The notes beneath the pieces were generated by a model. That model was given only the letters and a program-made list of their open reading frames with translations. It ran no database searches and was not told the origin of the DNA. The translations under genes were made by a program, and so were the position numbers. Shown one piece after another: positions 18,191 through 27,074 of a DNA stretch of 64,000 bases; the stretch's first letter is position 1; each line of letters opens with the position of its first letter. Origin of the DNA: Crocinitomicaceae bacterium (GTDB taxonomy: Bacteria; Bacteroidota; Bacteroidia; Flavobacteriales_D; Crocinitomicaceae); the NCBI GenBank assembly GCA_002709305.1, contig PAQM01000025.1:62001-126000 (forward strand), given 5' to 3'.

Positions 18191-18220
18191 AAAAAAGGGA
18201 GTAGCAAGCTACCCCCTTTT
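18191..18220 (-). terminator. Rho-independent terminator after the T9SS cargo gene
   Basis: On the minus strand this reads AAAAGGGGGTAG, loop CTTG, CTACTCCCTTTT, then more T. The 12-bp stem includes one G-T wobble. It lies 39 bases after the stop of the 617-residue T9SS protein and before fabD, separating the two transcription units. Confidence 0.85.
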
Positions 18221-18258
18221 ACATTTATAAAAATAGTTTTAACTATTCGAAAATATAA

Positions 18259-20112
18259 TTATTTAATAACAACTCTCTCTACTAAAGTGCCATTATTATT
18301 AGATACTTCAACTAAATAAACTCCTGTTCCATTTACTGATAAATCAATAGATGTTGCAGACGAAACATTCTTAGTTAAAATAACTTGTCCTAACATATCA
18401 TAAACAACAATTGAGTTCGATACATTATTTTCATTAGTAATATTTACAATTCCTTTAGATGGATTTGGGTATATAGAAACTCCTGTTAAAGAATTTTCTT
18501 CTATTCCAACTCCCCATCCATTTCCTGTTAACATACGAATACCGATAGCTTCACCATTAGTATAAGCTTGTGCACCTGGAATGAATATTGCTGAAGCGTC
18601 AGCAGGTTGAGGAACAGTAGCATCATCAATAATAATTACATCTGCTGTATTAGCGTTTGAATACAATTCAACAGCAGCATAGTAATTTCCTGCGCTTAAA
18701 TTGATTACAGATGGGAACCAGCAATCAACATATCCTGCAGCAACATCAGCAGCAGTTAATGTAACCGGAGTAGCATTATATAATGAAGTCATATCGCCTG
18801 CCCAGAAAGTAGATGTATCCTTTATAGAAGCATAAATTTCTCCGCCTGCATCACTTCCTGAATTTAACATAACACGTATACCAGAAACATCACTCGCATT
18901 TTTAAATTGATAATGAGCAGCCACAACTAAACCATCAGCAGCATCAGTAAAAGATGATGTTCCTATAGCAGCAGTAACAAGAGTAGATGCAGGGTGATTT
19001 CCTAAACCATCAATAGAATAAATATCATTTGTGATTTCGAAATTTCTTTCATAAACATTATTACCAAAATTCGCGCCAGCAGTTTCACCATCGCAAGTTG
19101 CAGTATAAGTTCCATTATAAACACCAACAGCTAAAGTTGGGTTTTCTGCATTTTCAATATACGCAGTAGAATCATAATTTAATAAATTCCATGAGCTATT
19201 TGAAGTAATAGCACCTGAATTGTAGTCAGCGTTAACCTGAATATTAGTGGCATCATTTACACCAAAATTATAAACTTCAGCTCCTAACGTATATCCAGTT
19301 GGATCAACTTGATCTATTGGTGTTCTTCCATATTCAGTTCCACCATTACCAGTTCCAGAAAACCATGCTGATTTAACTTGGATATCATCTAATGGTTGTT
19401 CAACTATTTCAACATCATCAACAGCCCAATACCATCCCCAAAAATCACCATCATCATAACCAAATTGAATTAGTACATTACTTGAACCTCCAGCAGCAGC
19501 AGAAATATTAATCACTTCCATTTCTGGATTTCCAGAATTTTGTAAACCTGGGTAAGGTTGTCCATTTGGAAATGTTAATCCACTAGCAACTGTATAAGTC
19601 ATAGGATATTCAGTCCAATTAGCACCACCATCTCCTGATACTCTTACAACTCTAGATTCTTGCCACCATCTGTAATTGTGGCTAAACTTTAATACAACAT
19701 TAGGGTATTGTGATAAATCAATAGCCGATGCAGTAGTCATTTGAGCTATAATCGCACCATCTCCATCAACATTTCCTGGAGCTTGATCAGAATTAATTAC
19801 AGCAAATCCATTAGATGCAGTTGCACTTAAAAATGGATTTAAAGCAGCAGCAGCATTTGGTAAACCATTAACTGGATCTGTTTCAATAGTCCAATCATGT
19901 TGATCAGGACCTGTATTAGTCATAACCCATGTGTTTGGATCTGAGAAATCATCATTCCAAATTACTGTTGCCTTTTCAAGATAAGAAGAAGGCTTCTCTT
20001 GAATAGGGTTTGAATTAAAATCGTTTCCATGCTTAGTCACGTAGTCCATTTTCTGAGCATTCAAACTCATTACTGTAACTAGTGATAAGATACTTAAGTA
20101 AATCTTTTTCAT
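18259..20112 (-). CDS. Secreted protein with T9SS type A sorting domain
   Basis: 617 residues. Signal peptide MKKIYLSILSLVTVMSLNAQ. Residues ~45-230 form a jelly-roll-like module (IWNDDFSDPNTWVMTNTGP, VLKFSHNYRWWQESRVVRVS, WGWYWAVDDVEIVE) resembling the choice-of-anchor / MAM-like domains found in Bacteroidota surface proteins. The middle resembles Ig-like repeats. The end is a canonical T9SS type A domain (VSIYPNPSKGIVNITNE, then LVERVVIK). No catalytic motif was recognised, so it may be adhesive or an enzyme of unknown type. It has a good promoter and terminator of its own, and the gene looks less AT-rich than its neighbours, consistent with high expression. Confidence 0.85.
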   Translation of the reverse strand: MKKIYLSILSLVTVMSLNAQKMDYVTKHGNDFNSNPIQEKPSSYLEKATVIWNDDFSDPNTWVMTNTGPDQHDWTIETDPVNGLPNAAAALNPFLSATASNGFAVINSDQAPGNVDGDGAIIAQMTTASAIDLSQYPNVVLKFSHNYRWWQESRVVRVSGDGGANWTEYPMTYTVASGLTFPNGQPYPGLQNSGNPEMEVINISAAAGGSSNVLIQFGYDDGDFWGWYWAVDDVEIVEQPLDDIQVKSAWFSGTGNGGTEYGRTPIDQVDPTGYTLGAEVYNFGVNDATNIQVNADYNSGAITSNSSWNLLNYDSTAYIENAENPTLAVGVYNGTYTATCDGETAGANFGNNVYERNFEITNDIYSIDGLGNHPASTLVTAAIGTSSFTDAADGLVVAAHYQFKNASDVSGIRVMLNSGSDAGGEIYASIKDTSTFWAGDMTSLYNATPVTLTAADVAAGYVDCWFPSVINLSAGNYYAAVELYSNANTADVIIIDDATVPQPADASAIFIPGAQAYTNGEAIGIRMLTGNGWGVGIEENSLTGVSIYPNPSKGIVNITNENNVSNSIVVYDMLGQVILTKNVSSATSIDLSVNGTGVYLVEVSNNNGTLVERVVIK

Positions 20113-20148
20113 AATTATATTTTCGTTATTTAATAAATTTTAGTGCTA

Positions 20149-20183
20149 CAAATTTAAGACTTTGAATTTTAAAGAACAACAAA
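20149..20183 (-). promoter_or_regulatory. Bacteroidota-type promoter of the T9SS cargo gene
   Basis: The minus strand carries TAAATTTG (20149-20156), an exact TAnnTTTG -7 box, with TTTGTTG ending 20 bases upstream (20177-20183) as the -33 element. The -33 element lies inside the left arm of the inverted repeat at 20176-20200. Confidence 0.65.
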
Positions 20184-20200
20184 GTTTAGAACTTTGTTGT
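20176..20200. repeat. 25-base inverted repeat with 11-bp perfect arms
   Basis: ACAACAAAGTT, TAG, AACTTTGTTGT. It sits between the divergent T9SS cargo gene and psd, overlapping the -33 element of the cargo gene and lying 48 bases upstream of psd. It has the shape of a dimeric-repressor operator. A short hairpin is also possible. Confidence 0.75.
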
Positions 20201-20248
20201 ATACTATCATTTGAATAGAATTATATTTACAGTGTATAATGTCAACTT

Positions 20249-21130
20249 ATGGATGAAATAAAGTATATAGATCGTATTTCTAAAAGAGAGATAATTGAAC
20301 GTGTTCCAGCAAATAATTTTATGCATTGGTTATATAATTCTCCCTTTGGCAAATTAACTTTATACACAATAATCAAAAGAAAATTAATTTCTACCATTTG
20401 TGGATGGTTGATGAATACAAAATTTTCAAAAAAGCGAATCAAAAAATTTATTTTAGAATACAATATTGAAATAAATGATTACGAAGAAAAAGATATATCT
20501 AAATACAATCATTTTAATCATTTTTTTTATCGTAAAATAGACCCTTCCAAACGACCGATTGGGGAGAACTTAATATCACCTGCAGATGGAAAGATATTAG
20601 CCTTTCAAGAAATTGAGAAAAGTAAAAGTTTTTTTATAAAAGGTTCTATGTTTAATCTACAGACATTTTTAATATCAAAAGAGCTTAGCCTAAAATATCA
20701 AAACGGATCAATGGCAATTATTAGATTAGCCCCTTCAAATTACCATCGATATCATTTTCCTGCAAAAGGTATACCTTCTAAAACATCTACTATTAAGGGT
20801 TATTATTATTCTGTTTCGCCTGTAGCACTTAAAAAAAACTTAAGAATTTTTTGTGAAAACAAAAGAGCAATAAGCACTTTGAAAACAGATAATTATGGAG
20901 ACATATTAATATCTGAGATTGGAGCAACGATGGTTGGAAGTATAATCCAATCATATCAACCAAACTCACAAGTTGAAGCAGGTTCAGAAAAAGGTTACTT
21001 TGCTTTTGGAGGTTCTACAATCATTTTATTGTTTGAAAAAGGTAAAATACATTTTTCAAAAGATATTTTAAAAAATACAGAAAATGGTTTTGAGACAGGT
21101 GTCTTAATGGGTGAAACAATTGGTGAATAA
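20249..21130 (+). CDS. psd: Phosphatidylserine decarboxylase proenzyme
   Basis: 293 residues. It has the Psd family motifs NHFFYRKIDPSKRPIG, LISPADGKILAF, LAPSNYHRYHFPAKG and the self-cleavage site FGGST near the C-terminus. Cleavage is expected between Gly255 and Ser256, creating the pyruvoyl alpha subunit. It converts phosphatidylserine to phosphatidylethanolamine at the inner membrane. The 290-300 residue form is common in Bacteroidota and clostridia. It is divergent from the T9SS cargo gene and convergent with the GNAT gene. Confidence 0.92.
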   Translation: MDEIKYIDRISKREIIERVPANNFMHWLYNSPFGKLTLYTIIKRKLISTICGWLMNTKFSKKRIKKFILEYNIEINDYEEKDISKYNHFNHFFYRKIDPSKRPIGENLISPADGKILAFQEIEKSKSFFIKGSMFNLQTFLISKELSLKYQNGSMAIIRLAPSNYHRYHFPAKGIPSKTSTIKGYYYSVSPVALKKNLRIFCENKRAISTLKTDNYGDILISEIGATMVGSIIQSYQPNSQVEAGSEKGYFAFGGSTIILLFEKGKIHFSKDILKNTENGFETGVLMGETIGE

Positions 21131-21146
21131 AGAGTCACTTTTGCAG

Positions 21147-21626
21147 TCAAATTCTTTTATTTTTTCTTAGGATTAATTCCATTTTAAAATTTGACAAATC
21201 AAAATTCATATTATCTAAAGGGACTTCTAAAAAATCAAACTTTTTATACAGCTTCATTGCTTTGTCAAGTTTAGTATTTGTTTCGACTGTTATCTTTTCT
21301 ATACCTCTATCTTTACAATAATTAATGCAAAATGATACTAACTCTTTACCTATCCCTAATCCTTGATATTCTTTAACAACACCAAGTTTCATCAATTCAA
21401 AAACATTCTTGTTTACCTTATTTAAAGTTATTGTTCCAACAATTTTATTATCATAATTTGCCATAAGAATACATCCGCCATTATCTAGAATATATTTTCT
21501 TGGATTTTCAAGCATTACTCCATCTATTTCCTCATACAAATCGTAATGATTAAGCCAATCTAAAGAGATCTTTTTTAAATCCTTATGATATTTATCTTCG
21601 TAAGGTATTATTGTTAAACTTTTCAT
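21147..21626 (-). CDS. GNAT family N-acetyltransferase
   Basis: 159 residues with the GNAT fold. Motif A is LGVVKEYQGLGIGKELVSF (acetyl-CoA pyrophosphate loop QGLGIG), preceded by the GTITLNKVNKNVFELMKL strand and followed by VETNTKLDKAMKLYKKFDF. The acceptor substrate cannot be predicted. It lies 25 bases downstream of umuC on the same strand and may be read through from it. Confidence 0.82.
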   Translation of the reverse strand: MKSLTIIPYEDKYHKDLKKISLDWLNHYDLYEEIDGVMLENPRKYILDNGGCILMANYDNKIVGTITLNKVNKNVFELMKLGVVKEYQGLGIGKELVSFCINYCKDRGIEKITVETNTKLDKAMKLYKKFDFLEVPLDNMNFDLSNFKMELILRKNKRI

Positions 21627-21651
21627 AATAGGAATAAAGATTAATGTAAGA

Positions 21652-22902
21652 CTAAATATCTATCGTTAAAATATCAGAAAATCTTGTTGTATAACAAGGA
21701 GATAGTCGCTCTTGCCTTAATTTCCATCTTCTTTCAAAACCTTGAGCAGCCAATCGGATTTTATCTTTGCCCATCAACATATTGATTTTATCTACTGAAT
21801 ACATCAACCTTCTCCTTTTATCTCTATCAACCTTATCAAATAAAGACATCTGGACCTCTTCTTGTGGTGTCGTATTCTGAACAATTACTCCTGCCTTTTT
21901 ATAAATGCAATCATTTCGGTAAATACTTTTTAATGCCTTATTTGCCATACTAACTATTTCAGCACTATCATTGGTAGGTGTCTGAAAATCTAAAGTTATG
22001 TGCGGATGATACTGTTTAGCGTTTGGATTGTAAGGATTAGTCATCAAGAAAACTAGAATCTTAGAACAACAACTCTTCTCTTTTCTGAGTTTAATCGCAC
22101 AAGTGTTTGCAAAGGTGCTAATGGCTTCTCTTATCCTTATGTAATCCTTTATCTCTTTTCCGAAAGAACGAGATGTACAAATATTCTTTTTCCTTGTAGG
22201 TCTCAGCTCTAAATCATAACACTTTTCTCCTTTAAGCTCCTTTTGTAAACGAACACCATTAACAGAAAAATTTCTTCTTATCCACTCTTGGTCTGCATGT
22301 ATAAACTCTAATGCCGTATTAATCCCTGATTGTTTCAAACGCTTGGCATACTTTCTACCCACCCCCCATAAGTCCTCGATAGGAAAGACATTTAAGACTC
22401 TTTTTATAAGGCTTTCGTCATCTAAAATGAAGACGCCTTTCTTAACATATTTTTTTGCAATATTATTAGCCAGTTTTGCTAAAGATTTAGTTGGCGCTAT
22501 TCCAATGGAAACAGGTATACCTGTCCATTGCTGAACTTTCCTCTTAATAGACAAGGCTCTATCTGTTGTAACTAAGTCCGAGAAATCTAAAAAGGCCTCA
22601 TCTATAGAGTATATTTCTACTCTTTCCACCTCTGACTTTAGAGTATTCATTACTCTATCAGATAAATCTCCATACAGAGCAAAATTACTAGAGAACACAT
22701 TGACTTTGTGTTTCTCGATCAATTCTTTGATTTTAAATACAGGTTCTCCCATTTTAAAACCTAATGATTTGGATTCATTACTTCTTGCAATGATACATCC
22801 ATCATTATTAGATAATACCACAACAGGCTTGTTCCTAAGTTGAGGATTAAATACCCTCTCACATGAAGCGTAAAAGTTATTACAATCGGCTAATCCTATC
22901 AT
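21652..22902 (-). CDS. umuC: Error-prone DNA polymerase V subunit UmuC (Y family)
   Basis: 416 residues, full UmuC length. Catalytic acidic residues are Asp6 in LADCNNFYASCE and Asp101-Glu102 in YSIDEAFLDF. The thumb has helix-hairpin-helix motifs (GVGRKYAKRLKQSGI), and the little-finger and UmuC C-terminal domains follow. It performs translesion synthesis after DNA damage together with processed UmuD. umuD precedes it with an ATGA overlap at 22899-22902. By eye the gene is richer in G+C than flanking genes. Confidence 0.95.
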   Translation of the reverse strand: MIGLADCNNFYASCERVFNPQLRNKPVVVLSNNDGCIIARSNESKSLGFKMGEPVFKIKELIEKHKVNVFSSNFALYGDLSDRVMNTLKSEVERVEIYSIDEAFLDFSDLVTTDRALSIKRKVQQWTGIPVSIGIAPTKSLAKLANNIAKKYVKKGVFILDDESLIKRVLNVFPIEDLWGVGRKYAKRLKQSGINTALEFIHADQEWIRRNFSVNGVRLQKELKGEKCYDLELRPTRKKNICTSRSFGKEIKDYIRIREAISTFANTCAIKLRKEKSCCSKILVFLMTNPYNPNAKQYHPHITLDFQTPTNDSAEIVSMANKALKSIYRNDCIYKKAGVIVQNTTPQEEVQMSLFDKVDRDKRRRLMYSVDKINMLMGKDKIRLAAQGFERRWKLRQERLSPCYTTRFSDILTIDI

Positions 22903-23351
22903 ACGAAATGATGTATTGCATGAGCTACTACTCCAAACAGCTCAAAGTCCATCTCTTCTGTGATCTCTATAGGTTTATAATTTTCGTTCTCAGCTTGCAA
23001 AAACATTTTATTTTTGGTCTTTTTAATTCGTTTTACGGTAAACTCTCCGTCTATGTGAGCAACTACTATGCAGTTATTAGTAACCTCAAGGGATCTATCT
23101 ACAACTAATAAATCTCCACTAACTATTCCTGCCCCTAACATAGAATCTCCATTTACACGCACATAATAGGTAGCAGAAGGGTGTTCCACTAAAAGTTGGT
23201 TTAAATCCAACTTAGCATGCATATAATCATCAGCAGGAGAAGGAAAACCTGCTGAAACACCAGCATCAAAATATGGCATCTCTAAAGCAATTGATACCTC
23301 AGAAGTATAAAACTCCAATTTCTTTGTTTTATATAAAGGTTTTAGGTTCAT
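22899..23351 (-). CDS. umuD: UmuD/LexA-type S24 autoprotease
   Basis: 150 residues. The cleavage site Ala34-Gly35 is followed by FPSPADDY, very like E. coli UmuD. The Ser70/Lys107 dyad lies in NGDSM and GEFTVKRIKK, with LDLNQLLVEHPSATYYV between the site and the serine. RecA-stimulated self-cleavage would activate the polymerase with UmuC. There is no DNA-binding domain, so it is not LexA itself. I could not find a convincing damage-response operator upstream; the 50 bases upstream hold mostly the T-run of the tRNA terminator and AT-rich DNA. Confidence 0.93.
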   Translation of the reverse strand: MNLKPLYKTKKLEFYTSEVSIALEMPYFDAGVSAGFPSPADDYMHAKLDLNQLLVEHPSATYYVRVNGDSMLGAGIVSGDLLVVDRSLEVTNNCIVVAHIDGEFTVKRIKKTKNKMFLQAENENYKPIEITEEMDFELFGVVAHAIHHFV

Positions 23352-23403
23352 TTATTACTTTTAATAAAGTCTTAAAAATATTTACTTTTTTCAATATATA
23401 TAC

Positions 23404-23438
23404 AAAAAACGGAAGAAAATCTTTCGATAATCTTCCGT
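23404..23438 (-). terminator. Rho-independent terminator after tRNA-Leu
   Basis: On the minus strand: ACGGAAGA, TT, ATC with a GAAA tetraloop and GAT, TT, TCTTCCGT, then a T6 run (23404-23409). It lies five bases after the tRNA-Leu and stops the tRNA transcript before umuD. Confidence 0.85.
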
Positions 23439-23442
23439 TGTG

Positions 23443-23527
23443 TACTCGAGGCGGGACTTGAACCCGCACGGGCAAAAAGCCCACAGGATTTTAAGTCCGG
23501 CGTGTCTACCAATTCCACCACTCGAGC
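23443..23527 (-). tRNA. tRNA-Leu (anticodon TAA)
   Basis: 85 bases with a class II variable arm. The acceptor GCTCGAG pairs with CTCGAGT (G-T at the end). The D-arm contains GGTAGACAC, the anticodon loop is CTTAAAA (TAA), the variable-arm stem is GGGC/GCCC, and the T-arm is GCGGG TTCAAGT CCCGC. The anticodon stem CCGGA/TCCTG contains one C-T mismatch. CCA is not encoded. It is the second gene of a two-tRNA unit after tRNA-Gly. Confidence 0.95.
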
Positions 23528-23596
23528 ATCTGTTTATCCGGACTGATAAACTATTTATTTAAAGAACTCTTAACTATTCTCCAAACTCAAAATTTG

Positions 23597-23669
23597 AGCG
23601 GGAGACGGGATTCGAACCCGCGACCCCAACCTTGGCAAGGTTGTGCTCTACCAACTGAGCTACTCTCGC
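23597..23669 (-). tRNA. tRNA-Gly (anticodon GCC)
   Basis: 73 bases: acceptor GCGAGAG / CTCCCGC with an A4-C69 mismatch, D-arm GCTC-AGTTGGTA-GAGC, anticodon arm CAACC TTGCCAA GGTTG, T-arm GCGGG TTCGAAT CCCGT, discriminator T. CCA is not encoded. It is followed by tRNA-Leu about 70 bases downstream on the same strand. Confidence 0.95.
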
Positions 23670-23702
23670 TTGTTTTCCAAGTATTATTTTAAACTCGGGC
23701 GA

Positions 23703-23733
23703 CAAACATACGAAGTCTTTTTTAATGAACCAA
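23703..23733 (-). promoter_or_regulatory. Bacteroidota-type promoter of the tRNA-Gly/tRNA-Leu unit
   Basis: The minus strand carries TATGTTTG (23703-23710), a perfect TAnnTTTG -7 box, and TTG (23731-23733) 20 bases upstream as the -33 element. The -7 box ends 34 bases before tRNA-Gly. Confidence 0.7.
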
Positions 23734-23750
23734 GATAGAAGAATAAAAAA

Positions 23751-26390
23751 TTAACCCTCTCCAATTAGCTTCTTTATCTCATTTAGTTTCATTAAGGCTT
23801 CAACTGGTGTTAAAGTATTAATGTCAGTATCCAATAACTCTTGACGAATATTCTCAAGAACAGGATCATCTAATTGAAAAAAACTCAATTGCATATCACT
23901 TGTTTCATTATTAATAACCTCACGAATTTTTTTTCTACTTTTCTTATTATCCTTAAGTCCATGACTGGATTCTAGTTTTTCAAGCATTTTAGTTGCTCTT
24001 TTTAAAATCTTATTAGGCATACCAGCTAACTTAGCTACATGTATTCCAAATGAGTGCTCAGATCCACCTTCAACAAGTTTTCGTAGAAATAATATTTTTT
24101 TGCCAACTTCCTTTACTGACACATTGAAATTCTTAATACGATCAAAATGATTTGTCATCTCATTTAATTCATGATAATGAGTTGCAAATAAAGTTTTTGC
24201 CCTGTTATTAGTTTGTTCATGAATATACTCTGCAATAGCCCAAGCAATTGAAACACCATCATAAGTACTAGTACCACGACCAATCTCATCTAATAAGATT
24301 AAAGATCTATTGGACAGATTATTTAAAATACTTGATGTCTCATTCATCTCTACCATAAAAGTAGATTCTCCAGAAGATATATTATCTGAAGCACCAACGC
24401 GAGTGAATACCTTATCTAATATGCCCAGCGAAGCACTATTAGCAGGGACAAAAGAACCCATTTGAGACATAAGAGATATAAGTGCCGTTTGACGTAACAA
24501 GGCACTCTTACCTGACATATTTGGACCAGTAATCATCATTATCTGTTGTTTATCATTATCCAAATAAACATCATTTGATATATATTGTTCTCCAATTAAT
24601 AACTGCTTTTCAATAACTGGATGTCTACCTTGTTTAATATCAATAACTAATGAGTCATTAACTTCGGGTTTAACATATTTATTTAGCCTAGCAACCTCTG
24701 AAAAAGAAACTAAACAATCTAATTGAGCAATTAAAAAAGCATTCGTTTGAATAGGCTCAATGTATTCAGATAAAGAATAAATTAATTCTTGATATAACTT
24801 AGATTCAATTGAATATATTTTATCCTCTGCACCTAAAATTTTAGATTCATATTCCTTTAATTCTTCAGTAATATATCGTTCTGCACTTACTAGGGTTTGT
24901 TTACGAATCCACTCTTTAGGAACTTTATCTTTATGAGTATTTCTAACTTCTAAATAATAACCGAATACATTATTAAATCCTATCTTCAAACTAGGAATTC
25001 CTGTAAGCTCGCTCTCTCTCTCTTGTAGCTGATTTAAATAATCTTTTCCAGAGAACATAACTGCTCTTAGCTCATCCAATTCTGAGTTAAAACCATCTTT
25101 AATAACTTTACCCTTCCCAATCTGTATTGCTGGATCTTCATGTAAAACATTCTCAATCAAATCCAATGTGGGCGTACATAAATTAATGTTTTTAGCAATA
25201 ACATCTAAAACTTTTTCCTTATGCTTTTGCACTAATGATTGAATAGGGTTTAATTGTTTCAATGTTCTTTTTAACTGTATAATTTCTTTTGGATTAATTT
25301 TTCCAACAGCAACTTTCGAAATGATCCTTTCTAAATCATTAATTTGACTAAAACATTGTCCTAATTCACATGTCAAATCATAATTGTTATAAAAAGATTC
25401 AACTGCGGTTAATCGATCTTTTATTGGTTTTAAATCCTTCAACGGTAGGACTATCCATCGTTTTAACATTCGACCACCCATAGGGGTTTTAGTCTTATCA
25501 ATAATATCTATTAATGTCTTCGCATTTTCATGAGGAGAGGAAACCAATTCAAGATTACGGATTGTAAATCTATCAAGCCAAACATATTTATCTTCTTCAA
25601 TTCGAGAAATTGATCTTATATGACCCAGCCTATCATGTTGATTTTCAGAAATGTAATGAATAATTGATCCTGCTGAAACTATTCCTTCTTTCAATTCATG
25701 AACACCAAATCCTTTCAGAGAATTTGTGCCAAATTGCTTATTTAGTAACTCCAAGGCATAATCCATCTTGAAAACCCAGTCTTCTAATCGAAATGAATAA
25801 TATTTATTAGCAAAAATTGAATCAAACAGTTTAGAATCACTCTTATTATATATAATCTCTTTTGGTTCAAAACTTTGAATAAGCTTCTCAACATATTCAT
25901 ATGAACCTTCAGTTATCAAAAACTCTCCAGTTGAAATATCTAAGAAAGAAACCCCTAAAATTTGCTTGTTAAAATTAATAGAACATAAAAAATTATTCTT
26001 TTTTAAATCCAATACTTGATCATTAAAAGAAACTCCTGGTGTAACTAATTCAGTCACACCTCTTTTAACAATTTTTTTAGTCATTTTAGGGTCTTCTAGC
26101 TGATCACAAATTGCTACTCTTTGCCCTGCTCTAACTAGTTTTGGCAAATAAGTATCTAGAGAATGATGAGGGAAACCTGCTAACTCAACATCACCTGCAG
26201 AGCCGTTCTTTCTAGCTGTTAAAACAATACCTAAAATCTTTGATGACACAATAGCATCTTCACCAAAAGTTTCATAAAAATCTCCAACACGAAATAAAAG
26301 TAAAGCCTTAGGATAACGAGCCTTAATACTATTGTATTGCTTCATCAAAGGAGTCTCTTTATCGCCTTTATTAAACTTTTTTTTCGTCAA
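23751..26390 (-). CDS. mutS: DNA mismatch repair protein MutS
   Basis: 879 residues, full length. The mismatch-binding domain near residue 35 has [13 protein letters not shown] with the Phe-x-Glu motif. Domains II-III follow. Walker A is [14 protein letters not shown] near residue 620 and Walker [16 protein letters not shown]. The C-terminal region, from [11 protein letters not shown] to the end, carries the dimerization helices. It recognises base mismatches and starts repair with MutL. It is divergent from the SpoU methyltransferase gene. Confidence 0.97.
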   Translation of the reverse strand: MTKKKFNKGDKETPLMKQYNSIKARYPKALLLFRVGDFYETFGEDAIVSSKILGIVLTARKNGSAGDVELAGFPHHSLDTYLPKLVRAGQRVAICDQLEDPKMTKKIVKRGVTELVTPGVSFNDQVLDLKKNNFLCSINFNKQILGVSFLDISTGEFLITEGSYEYVEKLIQSFEPKEIIYNKSDSKLFDSIFANKYYSFRLEDWVFKMDYALELLNKQFGTNSLKGFGVHELKEGIVSAGSIIHYISENQHDRLGHIRSISRIEEDKYVWLDRFTIRNLELVSSPHENAKTLIDIIDKTKTPMGGRMLKRWIVLPLKDLKPIKDRLTAVESFYNNYDLTCELGQCFSQINDLERIISKVAVGKINPKEIIQLKRTLKQLNPIQSLVQKHKEKVLDVIAKNINLCTPTLDLIENVLHEDPAIQIGKGKVIKDGFNSELDELRAVMFSGKDYLNQLQERESELTGIPSLKIGFNNVFGYYLEVRNTHKDKVPKEWIRKQTLVSAERYITEELKEYESKILGAEDKIYSIESKLYQELIYSLSEYIEPIQTNAFLIAQLDCLVSFSEVARLNKYVKPEVNDSLVIDIKQGRHPVIEKQLLIGEQYISNDVYLDNDKQQIMMITGPNMSGKSALLRQTALISLMSQMGSFVPANSASLGILDKVFTRVGASDNISSGESTFMVEMNETSSILNNLSNRSLILLDEIGRGTSTYDGVSIAWAIAEYIHEQTNNRAKTLFATHYHELNEMTNHFDRIKNFNVSVKEVGKKILFLRKLVEGGSEHSFGIHVAKLAGMPNKILKRATKMLEKLESSHGLKDNKKSRKKIREVINNETSDMQLSFFQLDDPVLENIRQELLDTDINTLTPVEALMKLNEIKKLIGEG

Positions 26391-26490
26391 TTAAAATGAA
26401 TTTATGATTTTTATAGTGTAAAAATAGTACTGTAAAAATAACTGTAGAAATCAAGTTGACAAAATATCAGGAAGAGTTATTATCCAAAAT

Positions 26491-27021
26491 ATGAACAAGA
26501 AATTAAAATTATGGGAATTAGATAGAATATCTAAAAGTGAATTTAAAGAACAAAAAAAATTTCCAATAATTATAATTTTAAATAATATTAGAAGTTTGAC
26601 TAATATAGGTTCTTTCTTTAGAACATCTGATGCGTTCAATATTGAAAAAATATACTTATGTGGAATTACTGCTAAACCACCACATCGAGAAATTCAAAAA
26701 ACTGCAATTGGCTCAACAGAAAGTGTCTCTTGGGAATACTATGAAGAAATTATTGATCTCGTAAACAAATTAAAAGCTGAAGGCTCTATCATTTGTTCTT
26801 TAGAACAAACTGAAAAAACAACATTTTTACAAGATCTTGATATATCTAAATCAAAAAAATATGTTTTAATATTTGGTAATGAAGTCAATGGTGTTGATCA
26901 AGAAATAATTAATTTATCCGATAAGATTATAGAAATCCCTCAATTCGGTACAAAACACTCACTAAATGTCTCCGTTTGTGCAGGAATTGTACTTTGGGAA
27001 TTCACAAAAAAACATATATAA
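26491..27021 (+). CDS. SpoU/TrmH family RNA 2'-O-methyltransferase
   Basis: 176 residues. All three SPOUT motifs are present: NIRSLTNIGSFFRTSDAF (motif 1), LIFGNEVNGVDQEII (motif 2) and IPQFGTKHSLNVSVCAGI (motif 3, trefoil-knot SAM site). It has no N-terminal substrate-binding domain, so it resembles the short TrmL/TrmH-like group. The target may be tRNA or rRNA and cannot be fixed from sequence. Confidence 0.88.
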   Translation: MNKKLKLWELDRISKSEFKEQKKFPIIIILNNIRSLTNIGSFFRTSDAFNIEKIYLCGITAKPPHREIQKTAIGSTESVSWEYYEEIIDLVNKLKAEGSIICSLEQTEKTTFLQDLDISKSKKYVLIFGNEVNGVDQEIINLSDKIIEIPQFGTKHSLNVSVCAGIVLWEFTKKHI

Positions 27022-27074
27022 ATTCCATAAAGTTTAATTAAATTCGTAGCGTTTTTTTATTAAACTGACAGAAA

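Noticed and set aside
23352-23403. LexA-type damage operator upstream of umuD
   Set aside because: Only AT-rich sequence and the tRNA terminator T-run were seen; no convincing palindrome.
21627-23600. Possible integrated element at the tRNA-Leu 3' end
   Set aside because: No integrase gene and no copy of the tRNA 3' end at the far side of umuDC were found.
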